Shown here: piece by piece, positions 15,214-23,189 of the stretch | How positions within the stretch are numbered: the first letter of the stretch is position 1 | Layout: every line of letters starts with the position of its first letter | Origin: 2-02-FULL-43-13 sp043813805 | Lineage (GTDB): Bacteria; Patescibacteriota; Minisyncoccia; Minisyncoccales; MHMH01 | Direction of reading: 5' to 3' | NCBI GenBank assembly: GCA_043813805.1 | Contig: JBDRKR010000022.1 | Location: 1-27,769 of the forward strand | Length of the DNA stretch: 27,769 bases | Program-made: the position numbers and the translations under genes | Notes under the pieces: generated by a model | Told to the model about the DNA's origin: nothing | The model's input: only the letters and a program-made list of their open reading frames with translations | Databases searched by the model: none

Positions 15214-15906
15214 TTATTCAAGTAATTTAATTAATGAATTCATAATACCGACGTTTTTATCGTAGGCCATGCGCTTCGGCCCCAAGATGACGACTACTCC
15301 CTCCCTTTTCCCGGACAGATGAATTCTGGAAACAATCGTACTGAATTCGGGAGCCAAAACCACCTTATTTTCTTTGCCGATAAAAACCCTTGGATCATCG
15401 GAATCGGACATCTCATTAATGTGTTTTTCTAAACCCTGGACAGCTTCCATAAATTTGGCGATAAAAATTGAATCCTCGAATTCCGGCTCTTTGAATATCT
15501 CGTCCCAACCCTCTTTAAAAACAATGTCTTCTTCCGGAAAATAAGTAATAGCCAAGTTGGAAGTCAATTCCGCAATTTTTCTCGTCATGATTTGAAAAAA
15601 ACCGAGGGAATCTTCTATTTCGTTTTCTATCGAATCAAAGCCTCGATTAAAAACGCCCGAGTGTAAATTATCTACATAAAACCTGTATCCCTTGTCGGTA
15701 GGCACCCTGCCGGCCGAAGTATGGGGCTGAGCCAAATAACCCAGGTCGGTTAACTTCTGAAATTCGAGCCTCATTGTTGACGGCTCTATGCCAAAACCGT
15801 ACTTCTTGGTAAGCGCCTTTGAACTGACGGGGGCTTTGGAATTAATATATTCCTCCGCAATGCAGTTTAAAATTTTACCCTGCCGAGTGGTAAGCGTTTT
15901 TACCAT
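15214..15906 (-). CDS. hrcA: Heat-shock repressor HrcA, short form
   Basis: 230 aa from ATG 15906; normal HrcA is about 340 aa. The winged-helix N-terminus (LTTRQGKILNCIAEEYI ... SSKALTKKYGF ... STMRLEFQKLTDLGYL) and the signature SAGRVPTDKGYRFYVD are intact. The C-terminal part is short, ending in HLSGKREGVVVILGPKRMAYDKNVGIMNSL; the inserted dimerisation region of long HrcA proteins seems reduced or missing. An ATG three codons upstream (15915) overlaps the -10 box, so it should not be in the mRNA. It represses its own operon by binding CIRCE. Confidence 0.92.
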   Translation of the reverse strand: MVKTLTTRQGKILNCIAEEYINSKAPVSSKALTKKYGFGIEPSTMRLEFQKLTDLGYLAQPHTSAGRVPTDKGYRFYVDNLHSGVFNRGFDSIENEIEDSLGFFQIMTRKIAELTSNLAITYFPEEDIVFKEGWDEIFKEPEFEDSIFIAKFMEAVQGLEKHINEMSDSDDPRVFIGKENKVVLAPEFSTIVSRIHLSGKREGVVVILGPKRMAYDKNVGIMNSLIKLLE

Positions 15907-15913
15907 ATCTCCC

Positions 15914-15942
15914 ATTATAGAAAATCGTCACTCCTTTGTCAA
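15914..15942 (-). promoter_or_regulatory. Consensus promoter of the hrcA operon, leaderless
   Basis: Perfect TTGACA (15937-15942) and TATAAT (15914-15919) on the minus strand, 17 bases apart. Transcription expected at about 15907-15906, i.e. at the hrcA ATG itself. Confidence 0.88.
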
Positions 15943-15951
15943 GAGTGCCAA
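15925..15951 (-). promoter_or_regulatory. CIRCE operator, one arm degenerate
   Basis: Left arm TTGGCACTC (consensus TTAGCACTC), exactly 9 bases of spacer, right arm GAGTGACGA (consensus GAGTGCTAA; 6 of 9 match). It overlaps the -35 box and spacer, so bound HrcA would block RNA polymerase. Confidence 0.85.
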
Positions 15952-15961
15952 CTCAAACTTA

Positions 15962-15992
15962 AAGGGCCCCAGTTTTAAACCAGAGCCCTTTT
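15962..15992 (-). terminator. Terminator of the 67-aa protein gene
   Basis: AAAGGGC and GCCCTTT arms at the ends of this interval enclose a 17-base loop, with CTTTAAG following on the minus strand. The stem is short, so this is moderate support. Confidence 0.5.
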
Positions 15993-16015
15993 TCTTTAAC
16001 GAGAAGGACGAACTG

Positions 16016-16219
16016 TTAATGTGATGAAGCTGCTTTCGCACACTTTTCTGAGCAGAAATCTTTTCCTTCTTCGGAGACAATTGTTATTTTATCTCCTTCA
16101 CCCTCTAAACCGATATGTGCTCTAGGAATTCCTGCTCTAACATCATGGTAGGCACAAGACGGATTATCACACCAGGTTCTCTCTTCCAATTTTCCATTCA
16201 CAATGACATAGAACTTCAT
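16016..16219 (-). CDS. Small cysteine-motif protein, probably zinc binding
   Basis: 67 aa. Cysteines at WCDNPSC (17 and 22) and FCSEKC (56 and 60) could bind one metal ion; FCSEKC resembles TRASH/YHS-type zinc knuckles, while CDNPSC resembles small zinc ribbons. The rest is mixed beta-like. No membrane segment. A strong AAAGGAGG lies 6 bases before ATG and its own promoter is at 16242-16270. The function is not recognised; a metal sensor, a chaperone accessory or a small RNA-binding protein are all possible. Confidence 0.75.
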   Translation of the reverse strand: MKFYVIVNGKLEERTWCDNPSCAYHDVRAGIPRAHIGLEGEGDKITIVSEEGKDFCSEKCAKAASSH

Positions 16220-16241
16220 CGCTCACCTCCTTTCTAGAAAA

Positions 16242-16270
16242 AATCTATCATAGTATAAAAAATCTGTCAA
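16242..16270 (-). promoter_or_regulatory. Promoter of the 67-aa protein gene
   Basis: TTGACA (16265-16270) and TAGATT (16242-16247) on the minus strand, 17 bases apart, followed by a short leader with AAAGGAGG. Confidence 0.65.
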
Positions 16271-16313
16271 ATCACCAATGAGGTCAAGCGCCCCAGCGGT
16301 ATCAGCGATTGTG

Positions 16314-16401
16314 GGATTTACGAAATCCAACATTAACCTCCCGATGTTTAGAAATCCGATTTCCCAAATATCGATGTCAGGAAATCGGATTTCCCGACAT
16401 C
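16314..16401. repeat. Cluster of family B palindromes
   Basis: Three related units lie in 88 bases 3' of ftsQ. At 16314-16333, GGATTT-ACG-AAATCC plus AACAT matches the right part of the 1994-2022 hairpin with its loop inverted. At 16343-16372 lies an imperfect palindrome around GAAATC/GATTTC. At 16373-16401, GATGTC-a-GGAAATC pairs with GATTTCC-c-GACATC. The last begins 4 bases after the ftsQ stop and may end that transcript. Confidence 0.75.
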
Positions 16402-16405
16402 CGTG

Positions 16406-17191
16406 TTATTTATAGTAAACTCGGCTGAATCTCAAATCAATGTATTCCAATTCTTGCCTCTTTTCGGGAGAGATTTGTTCTTCAAGGGTTAGCTTAAGCT
16501 CCTTTACCTGCCAATCCAAATTACCTTTTAAATTAAAATAGATCATCCAGTCATCCATAGTTTTAACGTCCAACCTTTCATTAGAAACCAAGACCGCTTT
16601 TTTGATGGAAATCTTGGCGGTTTCGGCAAGTTTGTTTTGGATCGCCAAAATTTGGGTAATCTTGTCTTCTGCTATCACGGTTTTCCCCAAAAACAGCTCG
16701 CCGGGCGGCTGAACAGCATCAACCACGATTAATTTAGAATCAGGAAGCGCTTCTTCAAAAATCACCCCACGATTATCAAGCAGAAAACAGTTCTCGTTTT
16801 CGCACCATAAGGCCGAAGCTGTTCTTTCGGTAATTTGCACATTGATGGCGTCAAAAAAACTTCTTTTCACTTCGGCCGAAACTATCTGGGGAAACGCATT
16901 TAAAATATCCTCTTTGATCTGCCCCACGTCAACTTTCAGGATGCTTTTTGTTTTAAAAAATAATATGGTATTTTCCAGGTTTTTTTTAACCAAAAAATCT
17001 ATCTCTTCTTCGGCGATTTTTTGTTCGCCGCTGATAGTAATTTTCTCAACCCATAAAGCCTGCCAAATAAACAAACCGTAAAAGGCAGCCCCGACTACGA
17101 CCAGCGACAAGAAAACCAATGCTGAAGATTTCTTACCCCAAAGCGACTTTCTTTTTTTGTACCTATGCGGTTTTCTGTAATACTTTTTCAT
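16406..17191 (-). CDS. ftsQ: Cell division protein FtsQ/DivIB
   Basis: 261 aa. A very basic cytoplasmic N-terminus (residues 1-24) is followed by one membrane helix (about 27-47) and a POTRA domain (VEKITISGEQKIAEEEIDFLVKK...), then the beta domain (FPQIVSAEVKRSFFDAINVQITERTASALWC). FtsQ bridges FtsB and FtsL in the divisome; an FtsB-like gene is at 4661-5074. Two cysteines (WCENENC) lie in the extracellular part. It follows the femX-like gene by 2 bases. Confidence 0.92.
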   Translation of the reverse strand: MKKYYRKPHRYKKRKSLWGKKSSALVFLSLVVVGAAFYGLFIWQALWVEKITISGEQKIAEEEIDFLVKKNLENTILFFKTKSILKVDVGQIKEDILNAFPQIVSAEVKRSFFDAINVQITERTASALWCENENCFLLDNRGVIFEEALPDSKLIVVDAVQPPGELFLGKTVIAEDKITQILAIQNKLAETAKISIKKAVLVSNERLDVKTMDDWMIYFNLKGNLDWQVKELKLTLEEQISPEKRQELEYIDLRFSRVYYK

Positions 17192-17193
17192 GC

Positions 17194-18192
17194 TTACAGT
17201 CCTCTTTTTAATTTCCTTAACGTTTCAAAAGCGTAAGTCAGCCAATAACTTTTTGAAAGAGGCAAGTCTTGGGTTTTAATATACTCGTAAGATTTACCGC
17301 CGAAACCCATTTTAAACAAAGTGGGGCCGGCCCAGGGATGACGCGATTTAGGATCGACATAGCCCCAAAAATCATAAAACTTGCATCCGCGCCGCTTCGC
17401 CTCCTTAATCGCTTCCCATTGCAATAAATAAGCAATGGGAATCTTGTGATACTTCGGATCTAAAGCCGCCTGGTGATAAAATCCGACGCCCGACCAAAAA
17501 ATGACCAAGGCCGAAGCAATAATTTCTCCTTGATATTTTCCGAAAAACAGCAAAGATTGGCCGTCTTTAATAAATGATTCAAATTCGTTCCTGACAAATT
17601 CATAAGAAAAAGGGACGAATTGTTGGTGCTTAGCCACTTCCCTATTAAGTTTATCATAAAAGATCACATCGTCCGCTTTATCGGTCTTGGTAATTTCCAG
17701 CGCCTGATTTTTCAATGCCTGATGAATCAAGTATCTCGTGCTTTTACGCATGTTCTTAAGCAGCTCTTCTTCTGATATAGTTACATCAAGCTTCCAAGTC
17801 GCCTCGTAAGCTGAGGCGTGCATTGGAGATTCTCTAAATCCTAAATCTCTGAATATTTTTTTATTTTCTTCGGTCCTGAACATAAGCGGCGCCATTCTGA
17901 TAAAAGCGCAACGTTCTTCTTTGGCGATTTTTTTGAGCTTATTTAAAATTATTTCTGAAAGACCGAGATTGTGCTGCACCAACAAAAAAGTGCCGCGTCG
18001 GGCAACAACCTTAACCACCAACATAATCGACGTCGGACGTCCATTATTATCGCTGACTCCCAAACGCCAGATTTTATTGCCCATCTCTTTCTGAAATTCT
18101 CCCCAATTCCAAGACTGCAGAAAGGTCTTTTCTTCATGCTTTAAAAAAAAGTCTTCCCAAATAGACTTTTCTTCTATCTCGGTTATGATCAT
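17194..18192 (-). CDS. FemABX-type peptidyltransferase
   Basis: 332 aa from ATG 18192. Double GNAT-fold family that adds amino acids from aminoacyl-tRNA to lipid II or related acceptors. Typical stretches: FLQSWNWGEFQKEMG, GFRESPMHASAYEATWKLDV, MRKSTRYLIHQALK and YHKIPIAYLLQWEAIKEAKRRGCKFYDFWG. The open frame runs 22 codons further upstream within murF, but this ATG overlaps the murF stop as ATGA, a standard coupling signal. Suggests a peptide cross-bridge in the wall, though the amino acid cannot be told. Confidence 0.87.
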   Translation of the reverse strand: MIITEIEEKSIWEDFFLKHEEKTFLQSWNWGEFQKEMGNKIWRLGVSDNNGRPTSIMLVVKVVARRGTFLLVQHNLGLSEIILNKLKKIAKEERCAFIRMAPLMFRTEENKKIFRDLGFRESPMHASAYEATWKLDVTISEEELLKNMRKSTRYLIHQALKNQALEITKTDKADDVIFYDKLNREVAKHQQFVPFSYEFVRNEFESFIKDGQSLLFFGKYQGEIIASALVIFWSGVGFYHQAALDPKYHKIPIAYLLQWEAIKEAKRRGCKFYDFWGYVDPKSRHPWAGPTLFKMGFGGKSYEYIKTQDLPLSKSYWLTYAFETLRKLKRGL

Positions 18193-19682
18193 ATTAAACT
18201 TTTTATTATCTGGCTCGGCACCCGGCTCTCTAAAAGGACGACGTCGCCCGGTCGGCAAAAACTCTTTATTTTTTCCGCAATATCATCTGCATTTTCCATA
18301 AACAAAGCGTTGGGAGCTCCTTCTCTTATCTCCTTAAGTCTGTCTTGAGTGGTAATAATAGCCAAATCGCAAACCTCGCCGATTTTTTTGCCGATTCTTA
18401 AATGAACTTCTTTGGACGCTTTACCTAATTCAATCAAGCAGGGCATCACCAAAATTTTCTTGCCCTGAGGGAATCGAAGGGTTAGATAATCCAAATCGGC
18501 GATAACGCCGCTGGGATTAGCGGAATAGGTGGAATCGACAATCGCTATGCCATTAGCGCCCTTTTTAATACGGCTAGCCTGCGATAATTTAATCTTTTGG
18601 ACACCCCGCTCGATTATCTCCCGGTTCATGCCCAAAAATTCCGCAACGGCCACAGCTCCGGCCAGATTCTCTTCGTAAGATGACGGGGCGTTCTCGCCGT
18701 AAAGCTTCTTGCGAATTTGGGATTTTTGAAAAAGATCCCGGCAATATTGATTATTCCCGTTGAAAAAAGCCGCGCCGTCTTTGGGTAAACTTTCAATTAA
18801 CTCATATTTCGCCTTAATGATGTTTTCCTGCGAGCCGAAAGTCGCCATGTGCTGCTCATTAATGCCGGTTAAAACTCCGATTTTGGGTTGAACAATATCG
18901 CACAAAAGCTTAATTCCCCCGCGATTGTAAGCGCCCATTTCCACGACAAAAATTTCATGGCCTTCGTGCAATTCATTTAAAATACATTCCGAAATCCCCA
19001 CTTCTGAATTTTGGTGTTCTTTGGTCTTTAAAACCTTATACTTCTCGGAGAGAAGGGCGGCCAAATATTCTTTGGTCGACGTTTTACCGTAAGAACCGGT
19101 CACACCAATAACGAGCAATTTCGGGAAGCCGGCTCTTTTTCTCTTGGCCGCCCTGATCAGGCGATTCCGCAAAATCACGGCTATGGGTTGATAAGCCAAG
19201 ACCAAAACCGAAAAGAAAATCATGGCTATGGTATCTAAAAGCAGGAGCGGAAAAACAAACTTCGTTAAAGAAAAATCCAGGATAAAAAGGCTGAAAATCA
19301 TTAATGCTCCCAGGGAAAGCCCTGTGGTCAAAATTACCGCCGTTTTTCTGGTAATCACGGGCCGTTTGTAAATTCCCCGATGAACACCTTTAAGAAAAAA
19401 CGCGCCCTCAATAAAGAAAACGAAAACCGCCAGATAGACTGAATTTATTTTTATTTCCGTCCAAACAAATTCGGCCGAAAAATATATACCAAAAAGGATT
19501 AAAACTTTTAACAAAAGCCACCAATTTAAAATAAGCCTCTTGCCCTTATGGGTGCGGAAGTGGTCTCGGAACCTGCCGATATGATATTCTTTCAATTGCC
19601 AAAGATAAGTCCAAAATAACAATTTTTTGGCAAAAACAATCAACCAGAGAACAGAAATGAAAATGTAAAATGAATTAATCAT
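18189..19682 (-). CDS. murF: MurF-like ligase with N-terminal membrane domain
   Basis: 497 aa. Residues 1-165 hold about five hydrophobic segments (roughly 5-27, 52-70, 82-98, 113-138, 142-163), absent from classical soluble MurF. The rest is a Mur ligase: P-loop GVTGSYGKTSTKEY (GKT at 199-201), HQNSEVGI, VVEMGAYNRGGI, GINEQHMATFGS, and a C-terminal domain with STYSANPSGV and PGDVVLLESR. It would add D-Ala-D-Ala to the UDP-MurNAc peptide. It overlaps the hydrolase upstream by 4 bases (ATGA) and the femX-like gene downstream by 4. A different amino-acid ligase of the family cannot be excluded. Confidence 0.85.
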   Translation of the reverse strand: MINSFYIFISVLWLIVFAKKLLFWTYLWQLKEYHIGRFRDHFRTHKGKRLILNWWLLLKVLILFGIYFSAEFVWTEIKINSVYLAVFVFFIEGAFFLKGVHRGIYKRPVITRKTAVILTTGLSLGALMIFSLFILDFSLTKFVFPLLLLDTIAMIFFSVLVLAYQPIAVILRNRLIRAAKRKRAGFPKLLVIGVTGSYGKTSTKEYLAALLSEKYKVLKTKEHQNSEVGISECILNELHEGHEIFVVEMGAYNRGGIKLLCDIVQPKIGVLTGINEQHMATFGSQENIIKAKYELIESLPKDGAAFFNGNNQYCRDLFQKSQIRKKLYGENAPSSYEENLAGAVAVAEFLGMNREIIERGVQKIKLSQASRIKKGANGIAIVDSTYSANPSGVIADLDYLTLRFPQGKKILVMPCLIELGKASKEVHLRIGKKIGEVCDLAIITTQDRLKEIREGAPNALFMENADDIAEKIKSFCRPGDVVLLESRVPSQIIKSLI

Positions 19683-20401
19683 GATCTGATGAATTTAACG
19701 ACTTTTTCAACTAAAAGTTCGGGATTTTGCAAATTTAAGATGTGTTCGCCGTTCGCTACCGCTTCAAATCTTAGGGTACTTATTTCCCTATTTATCAAGT
19801 TAGTATATTTAAAGGGCGTCATATTGTCTTTTTTGCCCCAAATCAACAATGTGGGGACTTTGATATTTTTAAGAAAAGGCCGCAAATCTTCGCTGATTAC
19901 TTTTTTAAAAGTATCTTTCATCATAAGGGTCTTTTCGGTTTCCAGCTTATAATAATCTTTTGATCCGAGAAGTGAATATAAAATTTTCCGGGCCAAAGGC
20001 TGGAAATAAGACAGTCCCGGAACAGAAAAGAAAAGCTTGCCTGCCTTAGCTAAAGCCAAAGCTATATAATATTTATACGTCTTTTCCCTCACCAGAGCGG
20101 GAGCCACCAGAATAAGCCTTTTTATTTTTTCCGGATAACGATTAATAAACTTTACCGCGATCCCCCCGCCGAAAGAATGTCCCAGTAAAAAAACTTGAGA
20201 GAGATTATTTTTATCGCAATAATCTTTCACCCAATCAGCATAATCATCGATGGCCCAGGGTCTTTCTGGGGCGGGGTTGCCTCCAAAACCGGGCAGGTCG
20301 GGGACAAAAACCTCGCATCCTCGCCATTCCAGCTCTTTTTTCACCCGAGCCCAGGTCTTGGACCCGATCCCCCAGCCGTGAAGAATCAAAATAGTCTCCA
20401 T
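19679..20401 (-). CDS. Alpha/beta hydrolase
   Basis: 240 aa from ATG 20401. Oxyanion motif LHGWG near the N-terminus, nucleophile elbow GHSFGG (Ser76), Asp192 in IWGKKDNMTPF and His220 in NGEHILNL complete a catalytic triad. Substrate unknown. Its position between serS and murF in a tightly overlapped operon hints at an envelope or peptide role, but this is guilt by neighbour. The ATG overlaps the serS TGA by one base (TGATG); a TTG one codon earlier is possible. Confidence 0.87.
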   Translation of the reverse strand: METILILHGWGIGSKTWARVKKELEWRGCEVFVPDLPGFGGNPAPERPWAIDDYADWVKDYCDKNNLSQVFLLGHSFGGGIAVKFINRYPEKIKRLILVAPALVREKTYKYYIALALAKAGKLFFSVPGLSYFQPLARKILYSLLGSKDYYKLETEKTLMMKDTFKKVISEDLRPFLKNIKVPTLLIWGKKDNMTPFKYTNLINREISTLRFEAVANGEHILNLQNPELLVEKVVKFIRS

Positions 20402-21705
20402 CAATTCTTTTTTATAATTTTAAAACCGGTATATTTCTGTAAAATCTTGGGCACAACGACACTGCCGTCTTTTTGCTGATAATTTTCCAGAATTGCGATC
20501 AAAATACGAGGACTCGCAATAACGGTGTTGTTTAGGGCATAAGCGAACTTAATCTCGCCGTTTTTGGCGCGGTACCGGATATTTAATCTTCTCGTTTGCC
20601 AATCGGTAAGGTTGGAATCGGAATGCGTTTCCCCATAAGCGTTGCGCGACGGCATCCATGTTTCAATATCATACATTTTATATTTTCCCGCTCCCATGTC
20701 GCCCGTAGAATTGACAACGACCCGATGCGCCAGTTTTAAATCTTTCAATATTCCGCGGGAAATGCTCAACATTTCTTCCAGCCACTCGTTTGATTCTTCA
20801 ATATCCGCCCTACAAATAACAATCTGCTCCACCTTCATAAACTCGTGCACGCGGTAAAGACCCTTGGCATCCTTACCATAGCTGCCGATTTCCGACCGAT
20901 AACAGGATGAAAAACCGCACATTTTTATCGGCAAGTCTTTTTCTTCAAAAATTTTATCGGCATTGTAAGCAAGCAGTGATGGTTCAGACGTCCCGGCCAG
21001 AAAAATCGGCTCTTTTATTTTTTCCCCATTAGCTATTTTTCCGGGGTTGCCGATTTCATAAACTTCCTCCCTGCCAAAGGGAAAATGCCCGCTACCGACC
21101 AAAACAAACTCCCTGACAAGAGTGGGGGTGATAAAAAGATCAAATCCTTTTTTCTTTAATTTGCCTAACGCATACCAAGCCAGTCCCAATTGCATTAAGA
21201 CAGCTTCGTTTTTTAAATAATAACCTCTGAATCCCGACGTTTTAGCACCAGCCTCAGTATCAATTAAGTCCAGATCCTTACCCAGCTGAACATGATCTTT
21301 AATTTTAAAATCAAATTTAGGCACATCTCCCCATTTATCTTTTTCTTTATTTGATTTGTCGTCCGGCCCGACCGGCGCGTCTTCGGACGGAATGTTTGGA
21401 ACTAACAGCATTAACCTTTGAAATTCTTGATCTGCTTCCCGGAAATCCTTGGTAATTCGATCCGAATTTATATCCAATTCTCTCATTTTTAAAATAATTA
21501 TATCTTTTTCTTCTTTATTTTTTGTTCTCTGGATTTCTCCGCTGGCTTTGTTCTTCTGCGCCTTTATGTCTTCAACCGCTTGAAGTAATTCCTTTCTTTT
21601 TTTATCCGCCTCTAAAAGATTATCGATATCCAAAATTATGCCCTTTTTCTTACAGGCTTCTTTAACTTTTTCCGGATTTTGACGAATGAATTTAATGTCG
21701 AGCAT
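20401..21705 (-). CDS. serS: Seryl-tRNA synthetase
   Basis: 434 aa class II synthetase. An N-terminal coiled coil (about 30-100) contacts the long arm of tRNA-Ser. Motif 2 lies in FSSCYRSEIGSYGKDAKGLYRVHEF; motif 3 is NNTVIASPRILIAILENYQ followed by DGSVVVPKILQKYTG. Charges tRNA-Ser (and tRNA-Sec where present). It follows lysS with a family A palindrome in the 57-base gap. No SD. Confidence 0.95.
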   Translation of the reverse strand: MLDIKFIRQNPEKVKEACKKKGIILDIDNLLEADKKRKELLQAVEDIKAQKNKASGEIQRTKNKEEKDIIILKMRELDINSDRITKDFREADQEFQRLMLLVPNIPSEDAPVGPDDKSNKEKDKWGDVPKFDFKIKDHVQLGKDLDLIDTEAGAKTSGFRGYYLKNEAVLMQLGLAWYALGKLKKKGFDLFITPTLVREFVLVGSGHFPFGREEVYEIGNPGKIANGEKIKEPIFLAGTSEPSLLAYNADKIFEEKDLPIKMCGFSSCYRSEIGSYGKDAKGLYRVHEFMKVEQIVICRADIEESNEWLEEMLSISRGILKDLKLAHRVVVNSTGDMGAGKYKMYDIETWMPSRNAYGETHSDSNLTDWQTRRLNIRYRAKNGEIKFAYALNNTVIASPRILIAILENYQQKDGSVVVPKILQKYTGFKIIKKN

Positions 21706-21714
21706 AGATTTAAT

Positions 21715-21754
21715 GAGGCTAAACCTCTCTCAATACTGAAAGAGGTTTAGCCTC
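21715..21754. repeat. Palindromic repeat, family A copy 2
   Basis: 14-base arms GAGGCTAAACCTCT (21715-21728) and its complement at 21741-21754, with a 12-base loop. The second half (TGAAAGAGGTTTAGCCTCTGTCAT) resembles copy 1 at 317-339. Lies between lysS and serS. Confidence 0.75.
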
Positions 21755-21762
21755 TGTCATTT

Positions 21763-23115
21763 TTATTTAGGCCGCATCGTCGGGAATAAAATCGCTTCTC
21801 TTAAGCTATGGCAGTCCGTTAAAAGAATAATCAACCGGTCGATACCAATGCCGAGCCCCGCAGCCGGCGGCATGCCGTACTCTAAAGCCTCCAAAAAGTC
21901 CTCATCTTTTCTTTCCAATTCAATATCGGCCCGCTCAAACATTTTTGCCTGCTCTTGCGGATCGTTCAATTCCGAAAACCCGTTGATCATCTCTATCCCG
22001 CCGACAACCAGCTGGAAACGATCGGCATGTTTCGGGTCATTTTCCTTGGCTTTGGCTAAAAGCGTCAACTCTGACGGATGGTCAACGACAAAAGTCGGCT
22101 GGATGATGTCTCTCCGACAGGCCTCTTTAAAACATCCGTCCAAATCAGTTCCTTTTTTTTCTTTGACCAAGTCGTCAAATTTAACGCGCTTCCACGGAGT
22201 TTTAAAATCGATTTTTTTACCCTGATAGCTGATTTGGGTTGTTCCCTTGGTTTTTTTCACCAAATCGCTGATGGTTTTTTCTGCAAATTCCATCAAACCG
22301 TCCCTGTCCTGATAAGCCCAATAAAGTTCGAGCATTGTAAAATCGGGATTATGATAAGCATCCATCCCCTCATTGCGGAAGCATCTGCCGATTTCGTAGA
22401 TTTTTTCAAAACCGGCCACCAGCAAACGCTTCAAATAAAGTTCGGGTGCGACTCTTAAATATAAATCCATATCTAAAGCGTTCAAATGCGTTTTGAAGGG
22501 CTTGGCCAAGGCACCTCCCGGGATCGGCTGCAAAACAGGGGTTTCCACTTCCATAAAGCCCTGTTTTTGTAAAATTTGGCGGAGCTGAGCGATGATTTCT
22601 GAACGCTTTTCAAACTTTTCTTTTACTTCGGGGTTCATCAGGATATCCAAATATCTCTTACGGAATCTTTCTTCAACATCTTGAAGTCCGTGCCATTTTT
22701 CGGGCAAGGGCAAGGTTGATTTGGTTAAAATCCGGAAATCGCCCACTTCGACGGTCTTCTCTCCTCTTTTAGTTTCAAACAAAATTCCGCTGATTTCAAG
22801 AAAATCGCCGATGTCGAAATTGCTCAAGAAAAATCGATAGTCTTTATCGCCAATCTGATCTTTTTTCAAAAATGCCTGAATTTTTGCCGTGCCGTCCTCA
22901 AAATGTAAAAAAGTCAGAGCACCCTGTTCGCGGATGGAACGGATTCTGCCGACTAAGGTTATTTTGGTTTTAGCGCGGCTAAGTTCCTCAAAATTAGCCA
23001 AAGCTTCCTCAATAGCATGAGTTCTTTTGGTCTTGGCGGGATAAGGATTTACCCCGGCTTTCCTTAAAGATGCCAGTTTTTTTAACCTGTTTTCTTTAAT
23101 ATTTTCTATTGGCAT
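21763..23115 (-). CDS. lysS: Lysyl-tRNA synthetase, class II, shortened
   Basis: 450 aa versus about 500 usual. OB-fold anticodon domain (VGRIRSIREQGALTFLHFEDG), motif 1 region (RYLDILMNPEV...VETPVLQPIPGG), motif 2 (RCFRNEGMDAYHNPDFTMLELY) and motif 3 (GLGIGIDRLIILLTD) are present. The segment that in E. coli LysS lies before LIQPTF (with SWGLGRIVTEIFEE) is replaced by a stretch of about 14 residues, a loss of roughly 30. The usual TRHNPEFT is AYHNPDFT. First gene of a six-gene run to ftsQ. No SD before ATG. Confidence 0.95.
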   Translation of the reverse strand: MPIENIKENRLKKLASLRKAGVNPYPAKTKRTHAIEEALANFEELSRAKTKITLVGRIRSIREQGALTFLHFEDGTAKIQAFLKKDQIGDKDYRFFLSNFDIGDFLEISGILFETKRGEKTVEVGDFRILTKSTLPLPEKWHGLQDVEERFRKRYLDILMNPEVKEKFEKRSEIIAQLRQILQKQGFMEVETPVLQPIPGGALAKPFKTHLNALDMDLYLRVAPELYLKRLLVAGFEKIYEIGRCFRNEGMDAYHNPDFTMLELYWAYQDRDGLMEFAEKTISDLVKKTKGTTQISYQGKKIDFKTPWKRVKFDDLVKEKKGTDLDGCFKEACRRDIIQPTFVVDHPSELTLLAKAKENDPKHADRFQLVVGGIEMINGFSELNDPQEQAKMFERADIELERKDEDFLEALEYGMPPAAGLGIGIDRLIILLTDCHSLREAILFPTMRPK

Positions 23116-23152
23116 AATAACTAATCTTATTTTAATCTATCTTGGCTTAAAT

Positions 23153-23177
23153 GAAAAGAGCCCCCATAAGGGGGCTC
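23153..23177 (-). terminator. Terminator of greA
   Basis: Minus-strand GAGCCCCC pairs with GGGGGCTC (8 bp) around TTAT and is followed by TTTTC. Confidence 0.85.
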
Positions 23178-23189
23178 GATGTCTCAAAA

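Noticed and set aside
15907..15915. Upstream ATG of hrcA
   Set aside because: It overlaps the TATAAT box and would lie before the transcription start.
18193..18258. 22-codon extension of the FemX-like protein
   Set aside because: Overlaps the murF 3' end in another frame; the ATGA overlap at 18189-18192 gives a better start.
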